From: DATBLE01 sp036555585
Lineage (GTDB): Bacteria > Actinomycetota > Thermoleophilia > Gaiellales > Gaiellaceae
DNA: 64,000 nucleotides
Reading direction: 5' to 3'
Assembly: GCA_036555585.1 (NCBI GenBank)
Contig: DATBLE010000056.1
Span: 1 to 64,000, forward strand
A program made the position numbers and the translations under genes. The first letter of the stretch is position 1. Each line of letters starts with the position of its first letter. Of the stretch, positions 58,183 to 64,000 are shown piece after piece. Below the pieces are notes generated by a model. It was not told the origin of the DNA, ran no database searches, and was given only the letters and a program-made list of their open reading frames with translations.

Positions 58183-58188
58183 AGTGTA
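58183..58188 (-). promoter_or_regulatory. -10 box TACACT of rel
   Basis: It ends 6 nt before the ATG at 58176. Confidence 0.5.
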
Positions 58189-58262
58189 CTTCGGCGTTTC
58201 CGAGTCCAAACCTCACTCACTCGGGTGTCGATCCGAAGGAAGAGCGGTATCCGTGCCGAAGA

Positions 58263-58349
58263 TTGGGTGCCTTGCGTAAACGCCAGTTCATCGAGCGGAA
58301 ACGGGCCGAGCTGCTCGTCCGCGTGTTCGAGCTCCTGCTCGCCCGCTAG
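58263..58349 (+). CDS. Possible 28-residue helical peptide
   Basis: From TTG 58263 (or TTG 58272) the frame encodes 'LRKRQFIERKRAELLVRVF' followed by 'ELLLAR', a single amphipathic helix with a sharp positive face. TATCCG lies 9 nt before 58263. It fits the otherwise empty gap between rel and recJ. Short length makes this weak. Confidence 0.25.
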   Translation: MGALRKRQFIERKRAELLVRVFELLLAR

Positions 58350-58352
58350 CTG

Positions 58353-60233
58353 CTACGCGGCGCGGGCGAGCTCGGGCGGCGCCTCGAGCAGCGCCCGGAA
58401 GGTCTCGGACTCCAGCAGGCTCCGCCAGCCTCCGCCTTCGGCGGCGGCTAGAAGACCCAGCTCTGCGAAGATCTGCCGGCCCTCCGGGCTCAGCGAGCCG
58501 GAGCGCCACTCAGCGGCGAATCGGTCGCGCAGCTCGAGGTAGCGGTCGGGCGTCTCGAAGATACGGCGGACGACGAGCTGCGGCGAGGTCGTGCCGTTCC
58601 AGGTGTTCTCCTGGAGCCGGAACGCGAGGTCGTAGCTCCCGACCCGGCGGAAGCGGTCGAGCTGCGGCCCGAGGCCGAAGGCGATCGCGCTCCCGGCGGG
58701 CCGTCCACGGTCGCGCACCCGGAAGCGGAGATGCTTCCCTTCGCCGACGGTGGCGAGCTCGGTCAGCTCGCAGCCGGAGACCAGGAGGTTGACGCCGGGG
58801 TTTCCGAGCCCGAACGGTGCCAGCCGGCGGAGCTCCGCGGCGAGGCCGAGCGTGAGCGCGGCGCCCGGGACGATCGCGTCGACCGAGGTGACGGGCCCCA
58901 GGGCGTCGTCGTCCAGCTGCTCGTCGGCATGGGCCGCGAACGCCTCGGCCAGCCCGGGGACCGCCTCGGGGCGGATCGAGAGCCCGGCGGCGGCGCGATG
59001 GCCGCCGAAGCGCTCCAGGTGGTCGCCGCAGGCTGCAAGCCCGGCGTGGAGGTCGAAGGCGGGGATCGACCGGCCGCTGCCCTTCCAGAGGCCGTCCGTT
59101 CCCGCGATCAGGACGATCGGACGGTGGTAGCGCTCGGCGAGCCGCGACGCGACGATGCCGATCACGCCTTCGTGCCAGCTCTCGTCGGCGACGACGTAGC
59201 CGCGCTGCCGGCGGCGCGCCTCGGGCCAGGAGTCGATCGCGGCAGACGCCTCCCGGAGGATCCGGTCCTCGATCGCCTGGCGCTCGCGGTTCAGCTCCTC
59301 CAGCTCGCCGGCGATCCTGGCCGCCGTCTCCTCGTCGTCGGTCAGGAGCAGGTCGAGGGCGGCCGTCGGCCGTCCGAGACGGCCGGCCGCGTTGATCCTC
59401 GGCGCGAGCCGGAAGCCGACCGCGCCCTCGTCGACCACCGCCGGATCGACGCGGGCCGCGCGCATCAGCGCGCGCAGGCCCGGCCTGGTGGTCGTGGCCA
59501 GCCGGCGGAGCCCGGCGATCGCGAGCGCCCGGTTCTCGTCGACGAGCGGCACGACGTCGGCGATCGTCGCGAGCGCGACGAGGTCGAGGTGGCGGGCAAG
59601 CCGTTCGTCACCCGACCCGAGCAGCGCCTCGGCGAGCTTGTAGACGACGCCGGTGCCGCAGAGCTCCGGGAACGGGTACTCGGACGGCCGGGTGGCGACG
59701 ACCGGGCAGTCGGGAAGCGCGTCTCCGGGCCGGTGGTGGTCGGTGACGACGATCTCGAGGCCGGCCGCCTTCGCCGCGGCGACCTCGTCGACGGCGGTGA
59801 TCCCGCAGTCGACCGTCAGCACGAGCCCGAACCCCTCGGCCGCGAGCCGCTCGAGCGTCTCGCCCGACACGCCGTACCCCTCCTCGAAGCGGCTCGGCAG
59901 GTGCCAGTCCACGTCGGCGCCGAGCTCGCGCAGCACGAGCACGGCCAGCGTCGTCGCGCAGATGCCGTCGACGTCGTAGTCGCCGTGGACGCAGATTCTC
60001 GTGCCGGCGGCGATCGCGGCCCGCAGCCGCTCGCAGGCTGCCTGCATGTCGCCGAGCGCGAACGGATCGTGGCCGGGAAGCTCGCCGCCGAGGAACCGGG
60101 CCGCCGTTCCCGGCTCGCCGTAGCCGCGACGGACGAGCACGCTCGCGGTCGTCCGGCTCAGATCGAGGGCGGCGGCGAGCGACTCCACCTGATGCGGATC
60201 GCACGGTTGCATCGTCCACGTCCCCTCGACCAT
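58353..60233 (-). CDS. recJ: Single-stranded-DNA-specific exonuclease RecJ
   Basis: The 626-residue protein is a full-length RecJ, a 5'-3' exonuclease used in recombination and mismatch repair. DHH-family motifs are present: 'VHGDYDVDGICATTLAV' (motif I), 'LVLTVDCGITAVDE', 'VVTDHHRPGDALPDCP' (DHH motif) and the DHHA1 part 'FGGHRAAAGLSIRPEAVPG'. The start may be ATG 60233 (TACCTT 9 nt upstream), GTG 60230 or ATG 60212. It is divergent from no gene but lies upstream of rel on the same strand. Confidence 0.94.
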   Translation of the reverse strand: MVEGTWTMQPCDPHQVESLAAALDLSRTTASVLVRRGYGEPGTAARFLGGELPGHDPFALGDMQAACERLRAAIAAGTRICVHGDYDVDGICATTLAVLVLRELGADVDWHLPSRFEEGYGVSGETLERLAAEGFGLVLTVDCGITAVDEVAAAKAAGLEIVVTDHHRPGDALPDCPVVATRPSEYPFPELCGTGVVYKLAEALLGSGDERLARHLDLVALATIADVVPLVDENRALAIAGLRRLATTTRPGLRALMRAARVDPAVVDEGAVGFRLAPRINAAGRLGRPTAALDLLLTDDEETAARIAGELEELNRERQAIEDRILREASAAIDSWPEARRRQRGYVVADESWHEGVIGIVASRLAERYHRPIVLIAGTDGLWKGSGRSIPAFDLHAGLAACGDHLERFGGHRAAAGLSIRPEAVPGLAEAFAAHADEQLDDDALGPVTSVDAIVPGAALTLGLAAELRRLAPFGLGNPGVNLLVSGCELTELATVGEGKHLRFRVRDRGRPAGSAIAFGLGPQLDRFRRVGSYDLAFRLQENTWNGTTSPQLVVRRIFETPDRYLELRDRFAAEWRSGSLSPEGRQIFAELGLLAAAEGGGWRSLLESETFRALLEAPPELARAA

Positions 60234-60279
60234 GGACAGTCGAAGGTACGCACACGTCCGGACGGAGCCGGAGGCGCGG

Positions 60280-60483
60280 TCAGGCGCCGCCGCGGCGGCC
60301 CCGGAACGTGTCCACGATGATCCGGGTCCAGAGGACGACCAGGAAGCCCGCGGCGCCGGCGACCAGGACGATGACGGGGGACAGGATCACGGCTTTTCCG
60401 AACGACCAGTCGAGCAGGAGCGCAGTCAGCGCGGCCAGCCCGAGGCAGGCGGCAACGGCGATGAGAACGACGCGCAGATGCAC
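60280..60483 (-). CDS. Small two-helix membrane protein
   Basis: The 67-residue product from GTG 60483 has two hydrophobic helices ('VVLIAVAACLGLAALTALL' and 'AVILSPVIVLVAGAAGFLVV') and a basic end 'RIIVDTFRGRRGGA'. No family is recognised. A TAGACT box ends 8 nt before the GTG, and another gene starts divergently 46 bp away. It would otherwise be hidden in a longer antisense reading of the neighbouring gene. Confidence 0.6.
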   Translation of the reverse strand: MHLRVVLIAVAACLGLAALTALLLDWSFGKAVILSPVIVLVAGAAGFLVVLWTRIIVDTFRGRRGGA

Positions 60484-60491
60484 TCCAGGCC

Positions 60492-60497
60492 AGTCTA
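60492..60497 (-). promoter_or_regulatory. -10 box TAGACT of the small membrane gene
   Basis: It ends 8 nt before the GTG at 60483. Confidence 0.45.
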
Positions 60498-60516
60498 GGC
60501 TGCGGAAAGCGGTTGG

Positions 60517-60522
60517 TATCCT
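60517..60522 (+). promoter_or_regulatory. -10 box TATCCT of the gene at 60529
   Basis: It ends 6 nt before the GTG at 60529. Confidence 0.5.
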
Positions 60523-60528
60523 GACCCC

Positions 60529-61005
60529 GTGGAGAGCGGCCCGCGGCCTGCCGGCGACGCCAACTACAGCTCCGGGGACGACTACGTCGTCGAGTTCCTC
60601 GGCTACCGCTTCAACTTCAACGGCGCCGACTTCGAGCAGCGGGTCACCGGCGCCGCGGTCAAGCTCGGCCTCGTCGAGGCGAACGAGCTCGACGAGGAGG
60701 AGACCGCCGACCTGGTCGAGCTCGCCGCCGAGGGCCGGATCGAGGAGCCGCGCAGCCAGCTCGGCCGTTATCTCGTCCGCCACTGGGAGCGGATCTCGCT
60801 GGTCGGCGGCGAGTCGCTCGTCTACTGGCTGCGCAAGCTGATCTTCCGGGGCGCGTGGCTCGACCACCGCGTCAAGGAGGGGCTGCTCGAGGTCGTCTGG
60901 GACGACGACAACTCCGAGTTCGGCTACCGCGACCCGCGCGGCTCCCGTGCGCTGCTGGAACTGGCGCCGGTGCCCAGCTGGCACGAGCTGCAATACCGCC
61001 CCTGA
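60529..61005 (+). CDS. Conserved acidic protein of unknown function
   Basis: The 158-residue cytoplasmic protein is rich in Glu and Asp, with 'YVVEFLGYRFNFNGADFEQR', 'ELDEEETADLVELAAEG' and 'LVYWLRKLIFRGAWLDHRVK'. No catalytic motif or membrane segment is seen. I do not recognise the family. It starts with GTG 6 nt after a TATCCT box and ends at a bidirectional hairpin. Confidence 0.65.
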   Translation: MESGPRPAGDANYSSGDDYVVEFLGYRFNFNGADFEQRVTGAAVKLGLVEANELDEEETADLVELAAEGRIEEPRSQLGRYLVRHWERISLVGGESLVYWLRKLIFRGAWLDHRVKEGLLEVVWDDDNSEFGYRDPRGSRALLELAPVPSWHELQYRP

Positions 61006-61027
61006 GGGCCAGGCTGAGCCTGACCCT
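61005..61027. terminator. Bidirectional hairpin between convergent genes
   Basis: AGGGCCAGGCT and AGCCTGACCCT pair with one mismatch around a G. The arms resemble the AGGGACAGGC repeat at 33435, so the terminator may derive from the same repeat family. Confidence 0.55.
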
Positions 61028-61030
61028 CGA

Positions 61031-61348
61031 TCACGCGCCCCGCACCGAGAAGCCCAGCTGCGTGCGCTCCTCCGCCGCCGCGCCGAGCTCGATCCGCTTG
61101 ATCGAGCCGATCGGGACGATCACCTCGGTCGGCACGTCGTCGGCGGCATGTGGACGGATCGTCACGAATCCGTAACCGGGCTCCGGCGACAGTGACTCAA
61201 GCGTGTAGCGCACGCCGTCGGCAAGCTCGACCTCGACGTACGCCTGCTCGACGCCTTTGTCCTCGGCGAACTCCTCGATCTGCCGGTGGATGCGGCTGAC
61301 GAGGTCGTCGAGCGGGCCCGCGAATCCGGGAACCCAGAGGTCGGGCAC
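61031..61348 (-). CDS. Small protein downstream of ruvB, CU044_2847-like
   Basis: The 105-residue product has 'DDLVSRIHRQIEEFAEDKGV', then strands 'YVEVELADGVRYTLESLS' and 'EVIVPIGSIKRIELGAAAEE'. It resembles the trypsin-co-occurring/CU044_2847-type small proteins but no peptidase is nearby; the assignment is tentative. GTG 61348 overlaps the ruvB stop by one base (TAGTG), so it is the last gene of the ruvCAB operon. Confidence 0.65.
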   Translation of the reverse strand: MPDLWVPGFAGPLDDLVSRIHRQIEEFAEDKGVEQAYVEVELADGVRYTLESLSPEPGYGFVTIRPHAADDVPTEVIVPIGSIKRIELGAAAEERTQLGFSVRGA

Positions 61349-62370
61349 TAGAACAAACTATCGGCCCGGGCGGCCTGGTCGGCGGCGACGTGCGCGAGCC
61401 CGAGGTCGGTCACGATCCGGCCCCGCGGCGTGCGCTGGATGAACCCCAGCTGGAGCAGGTACGGCTCGTAGACGTCCTCGATCGTGTCGGGCTCCTCGCC
61501 CAGCGAGACGGCCAGCGTCGAGAGGCCGACAGGGCCGCCTGCGAACTTGTGCACGATCGACTCGAGCAGCTCTCGGTCGGTGCGCTCGAGACCTTCCTCG
61601 TCGACCTCGAGCAGCTCCAGCGCCTCCCACGCGATCCCCACCGTGATCTCCCCGGCGTGACGCACCTCGGCGACGTCGCGGACGCGCCGGAGGATCCGGT
61701 TGGCCACGCGGGGAGTGCCGCGCGAGCGCCGGGCGATCTCGCCGGCCGCCTCGTCGGAGATGCCCACCCCCACGATCCCGGCGCTGCGCCGCACGATCGT
61801 CGCCAGCTCCTGCGGCTCGTAGTACGCGAGCCGGAAGGTCATCCCGAAGCGATCTCGGAGCGGCGTGGTCAGCAGGCCGGTGCGCGTGGTGGCGCCGACG
61901 AGCGTGAAGGGCGGCAGGTCGAGCGTGAGCGTGCGCGCCGCCGGCCCCTGGCCGACGACGATGTCGAGCCGGAAGTCCTCCAGCGCCGGGTAGAGGATCT
62001 CCTCGACCGCCGGGTTCAAACGGTGGATCTCGTCGATGAAGAGCACGTCACGGGTCTCGAGCGAGGTGAGGATGGCGGCGAGGTCGCCCTTGCGCTCCAC
62101 CGCCGGGCCGGCGACCGTCCGCAGTCCGACGCCCAGCTCTTCCCGGACGATGTGGGCGAGGCTGGTCTTCCCGAGGCCGGGCGGTCCGACCAGCAGGACG
62201 TGGTCGAGCGCTTCGTGGCGCGACGCCGCAGCGGCCAGCGCCACCTCGAGCTGCTCCTTGACCCGCTCCTGCCCCACGAACTCGTCGAGCCGGCGAGGCC
62301 GGAGCGAGCGGTCGAAGTCGTCCTCGCCGGCGTCCTGAAGGACGCCGGCTAGAAGCTGGCTCTCCGTCAT
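61348..62370 (-). CDS. ruvB: Holliday junction branch-migration helicase RuvB
   Basis: The 340-residue AAA+ motor has Walker A ('LLVGPPGLGKTSLAHIVRE'), Walker B ('DVLFIDEIHRLNPAVEEIL'), sensor 1 ('FTLVGATTRTGLLTTPLRD') and the C-terminal winged helix ending 'LGFIQRTPRGRIVTDLG'. With RuvA it drives branch migration of recombination intermediates. Its ATG overlaps the ruvA stop (ATGA). Confidence 0.97.
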   Translation of the reverse strand: MTESQLLAGVLQDAGEDDFDRSLRPRRLDEFVGQERVKEQLEVALAAAASRHEALDHVLLVGPPGLGKTSLAHIVREELGVGLRTVAGPAVERKGDLAAILTSLETRDVLFIDEIHRLNPAVEEILYPALEDFRLDIVVGQGPAARTLTLDLPPFTLVGATTRTGLLTTPLRDRFGMTFRLAYYEPQELATIVRRSAGIVGVGISDEAAGEIARRSRGTPRVANRILRRVRDVAEVRHAGEITVGIAWEALELLEVDEEGLERTDRELLESIVHKFAGGPVGLSTLAVSLGEEPDTIEDVYEPYLLQLGFIQRTPRGRIVTDLGLAHVAADQAARADSLF

Positions 62371-62933
62371 GCCGCCCTCTTCAACACCTCGCGCACGCGT
62401 TCCTCCGCCGGCAGCTCCGGATCGACGTCGGCGAGCGCACGTTCGGAGTCGGCCAGCGTGAACCCGAGCTCCATGAGAGCTTCGCGAGCGACGAGATGCG
62501 AATCGCCCCCTCTAGCCTCCGGCGCGTCAGCGGCGGAGGCGACCTTCTCCTTCAGCTCGAGCACGACCCGCTGCGCGGTCTTCTTGCCGATTCCCGGGAT
62601 CGCCTCGAAGCGCGCCGTGTCCTCGAGCACGATCGCCCGCCGCAGGTCGGACGGCGACGAGCCCGAGACGATCGCGAGCGCCACCTTGGGGCCGATCCCC
62701 GACACGGAGAGCAGCTGCTCGAACAGCTCGCGCTCGGCGGCGTCGGCGAAGCCGTAGAGCTGCAGCGCGTCCTCGCGGACGTGCGTGTGGATCTCCAGCG
62801 ACAGCTCGCCCTGACCTTCGGCGCGTCGGAGCGCGCTCGGCGTCGCCGCGACCAGGTACCCGACGCCGTTCACGTCGAGGACCAGACCGTCGGGACGTCG
62901 TGCGACGAGCGTCCCGCGCAGCCGGGCGATCAC
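62367..62933 (-). CDS. ruvA: Holliday junction DNA-binding subunit RuvA
   Basis: The 188-residue protein starts 'IARLRGTLVARRPDGLVLDV' (domain I), contains two helix-hairpin-helix motifs ('LLSVSGIGPKVALAIVSG' and 'FEAIPGIGKKTAQRVVLEL') and a C-terminal domain III ('REALMELGFTLADSERAL') that binds RuvB. GTG 62933 overlaps the ruvC stop (GTGA). Confidence 0.96.
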   Translation of the reverse strand: MIARLRGTLVARRPDGLVLDVNGVGYLVAATPSALRRAEGQGELSLEIHTHVREDALQLYGFADAAERELFEQLLSVSGIGPKVALAIVSGSSPSDLRRAIVLEDTARFEAIPGIGKKTAQRVVLELKEKVASAADAPEARGGDSHLVAREALMELGFTLADSERALADVDPELPAEERVREVLKRAA

Positions 62934-63421
62934 GAGGCGACCGCCTTCAGCAACGGCGGCGCGAGCGCGTGGCAGATGGCGACGGCGAGCGCATCCGAGG
63001 CGTGGTTCGAGGCCGGAGGCGAGCGCAGCGCGAGGATCGTCTGCACCATGCGGGCGACCTGGCCCTTCTCGGCCCGCCCGTAGCCGCACACCGCCTGCTT
63101 GACGCGGGCGGGCGCATATTCGGTGCACTCGACGCCGGCGAGCGCGGAGGCGACGAGCACGGCGCCCCGCGCCTGGCCGACAGAGAGCGCGGTGCGGGCG
63201 TCGGCGCCGACGAAGGACTCCTCGAGCGCGACGGCATCCGGGGCGTGCTGCTCCACCAGCTCCCGGACGCCCTCGAAGATCGTCTTCAGGCGGAGCTCCG
63301 GGCGCGCGCGAGCCTCCGTGCGCCAGCACCCGTGGACGAGGGCCCGGAGGCGCCCGTCTGATTCGTGGACGATCGCGTACCCGCAAGCAGCTGTGCCCGG
63401 ATCGATGCCGAGGACCTTCAC
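62930..63421 (-). CDS. ruvC: Holliday junction resolvase RuvC
   Basis: The 163-residue nuclease has the acidic catalytic residues Asp7 ('KVLGIDPGTAACGYA'), Glu67 ('AVALEESFVGADARTALSVG') and the C-terminal pair region 'ASNHASDALAVAICHA', where the first Asp of the E. coli enzyme is His, as in several bacteria. It resolves the junctions moved by RuvAB. Start GTG 63421 has TAACCT ending 6 nt upstream, so the ruvCAB transcript probably begins here. Confidence 0.96.
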   Translation of the reverse strand: MKVLGIDPGTAACGYAIVHESDGRLRALVHGCWRTEARARPELRLKTIFEGVRELVEQHAPDAVALEESFVGADARTALSVGQARGAVLVASALAGVECTEYAPARVKQAVCGYGRAEKGQVARMVQTILALRSPPASNHASDALAVAICHALAPPLLKAVAS

Positions 63422-63427
63422 GCGGTG

Positions 63428-63433
63428 AGGTTA
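63428..63433 (-). promoter_or_regulatory. -10 box TAACCT of the ruvCAB operon
   Basis: It ends 6 nt before the GTG at 63421. Confidence 0.45.
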
Positions 63434-63457
63434 CGGACCCGGCCGGACGTTCCTCTG

Positions 63458-63486
63458 CGTGGGGGAAACGGCCGGTTTCCCCCACG
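63458..63486. terminator. Perfect 12-bp hairpin upstream of ruvC
   Basis: CGTGGGGGAAAC and its exact complement flank GGCCG. It lies between the promoter of ruvC and the small gene at 63561 and probably stops read-through from the yebC side. Confidence 0.6.
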
Positions 63487-63529
63487 AGCCCCCTTCCCTA
63501 AGCGACTCGGACCTCAGTGGCCGCAGCAT

Positions 63530-63556
63530 GCGGCGCCCGCACATGTCGGGCGCCGC
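63530..63556. terminator. Second hairpin upstream of ruvC
   Basis: GCGGCGCCCG and CGGGCGCCGC pair around a 7-nt loop CACATGT. Together with the hairpin at 63458 it makes a double barrier. Confidence 0.5.
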
Positions 63557-63560
63557 GACG

Positions 63561-63770
63561 TTAATCCCTAGTCGTCGGCGAATCGTCTCGCGTCATCCAC
63601 GCTCGGATGACGCGATATGACGCGACTGCCAGGAGCGCGGCGCACAGGAGGTACCAGCCCTCGGCGAGAGACGACGCCCGGTACAGCGCAACAGGTCCCT
63701 CTGACGAGATGCCACTCGCTCTTGCTTCCAGCGAAGCCGAAAACCGTCTTTGGTGCTTCCTCTCGGTCAA
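63561..63770 (-). CDS. Possible 69-residue single-helix membrane protein
   Basis: The reading contains a hydrophobic segment ('GWYLLCAALLAVASYRVI') and charged ends ('TERKHQRRFSASLEARA', 'RDDSPTTRD'). No Shine-Dalgarno sequence or clear -10 precedes the start and no family is recognised. It lies 8 bp after the yebC stop, so it might be translated from that transcript. Confidence 0.4.
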   Translation of the reverse strand: MTERKHQRRFSASLEARASGISSEGPVALYRASSLAEGWYLLCAALLAVASYRVIRAWMTRDDSPTTRD

Positions 63771-63778
63771 CGAGCCAT

Positions 63779-64000
63779 CTAGACGGCGACAGCCTCCAGC
63801 ACGTGCTCGGGGATGTCGAAGTTCGCGTACACGTCCTGGACGTCGTCGTTCTCCTCCAGGCCGTCGATCAGCCGCAGCACCTTGCGGGCGACCGCCTCGT
63901 CCTCAATCTCGACCGTCGTCTTCGGGAGCATCGTCACCTCGGCGTCGCTGACTGCGATCCCGGCCGCTTCGAGCGCCCCGCGGACGGCGTGCAGATCCTC
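63779..64000 (-). CDS. yebC: YebC/PmpR-family protein (5' part off window)
   Basis: The visible C-terminal 73 residues read 'LHAVRGALEAAGIAVSDAEV', 'TMLPKTTVEIEDEAVARKVL', 'LIDGLEENDDVQDVYANFDI' and 'PEHVLEAVAV', characteristic of YebC. These proteins ease translation at proline stretches or act as regulators. The position just before ruvC is the usual one in bacteria. The start lies beyond the right edge. Confidence 0.93.
   Translation of the reverse strand, partial: EDLHAVRGALEAAGIAVSDAEVTMLPKTTVEIEDEAVARKVLRLIDGLEENDDVQDVYANFDIPEHVLEAVAV

Noticed and set aside
61031..62933. Expectation that ruvCAB continues directly into queA-tgt-yajC-secDF as in many bacteria
   Set aside because: The two blocks are at opposite ends of the window, more than 50 kb apart, so they form separate operons here.

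Overview
The window comes from a high-GC actinobacterium, most likely of the class Thermoleophilia (Gaiellales/Solirubrobacterales-like). Evidence seen here: very GC-rich coding throughout, a decaprenyl-phosphate phosphoribosyltransferase-type UbiA enzyme, a PafBC-type double WYL regulator, several alpha/beta-hydrolase or AAA-ATPase adenylate cyclases, many GTG starts, and an exported protein with the 'PSPALVISVVALFFAVGGSAFA'-style N-terminus that I associate with that class. The placement is inference; no rRNA or tRNA gene is present.

Layout. 0-10 kb: end of a response regulator with a degenerate receiver, an arylamine N-acetyltransferase, a UbiB-type kinase, then the block phasin-like/SecDF/YajC/Tgt/QueA (minus strand), a coiled-coil protein and a UbiA-type enzyme. 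10-17 kb: an exported protein, response regulator and histidine kinase in one operon with a probable autoregulatory site, then a tightly packed cell-wall group (GH-like DUF4015, beta-lactamase-like hydrolase, amidase) and an enolase-superfamily enzyme. 17-33 kb: antiporter, thiolase with a coupled EVE-like protein, a frameshifted metallo-beta-lactamase-fold gene, a hydrolase-cyclase fusion divergent from an aldehyde dehydrogenase, zinc-ribbon proteins, fused PafBC, a GAF histidine kinase with QueG, a quinone-reductase-like MDR and an O-antigen-ligase-like membrane protein. 33-38.4 kb: a MIP18/SufT-like protein, then the most interesting group: metallophosphoesterase, cyclic 2,3-diphosphoglycerate synthetase, 2-phosphoglycerate kinase and class II fructose bisphosphatase in one overlapping operon. 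38.4-44.3 kb: an accessory island of small stress-type proteins, a three-gene anti-sigma/anti-anti-sigma unit and an IS3-family element. 44.3-50.6 kb: an M23 peptidase, a zinc-ribbon protein and a System I cytochrome c maturation set (CcmE, CcmF, CcmI-like). 51-64 kb: a large cyclase/ATPase/TPR regulator, phosphomannomutase, thioesterase, Rel, RecJ, RuvABC and the end of YebC.

How it works together: QueA, Tgt and QueG cover three steps of queuosine tRNA modification; SecDF and YajC assist protein export; RuvABC, RecJ and PafBC belong to DNA repair and its control; Rel, the two cyclases and two histidine kinases make this a signalling-rich stretch. Gene expression style is distinctive. At more than twenty genes a TANNNT box ends 6-8 nt before an ATG or GTG, as expected of leaderless transcripts, and three divergent gene pairs share one 10-bp box (A-N3-TA-N3-T) that reads as a -10 on both strands. 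The 38-44 kb island instead uses clear Shine-Dalgarno sequences. Three genes appear to begin with CTG inside a CTGA stop/start overlap.
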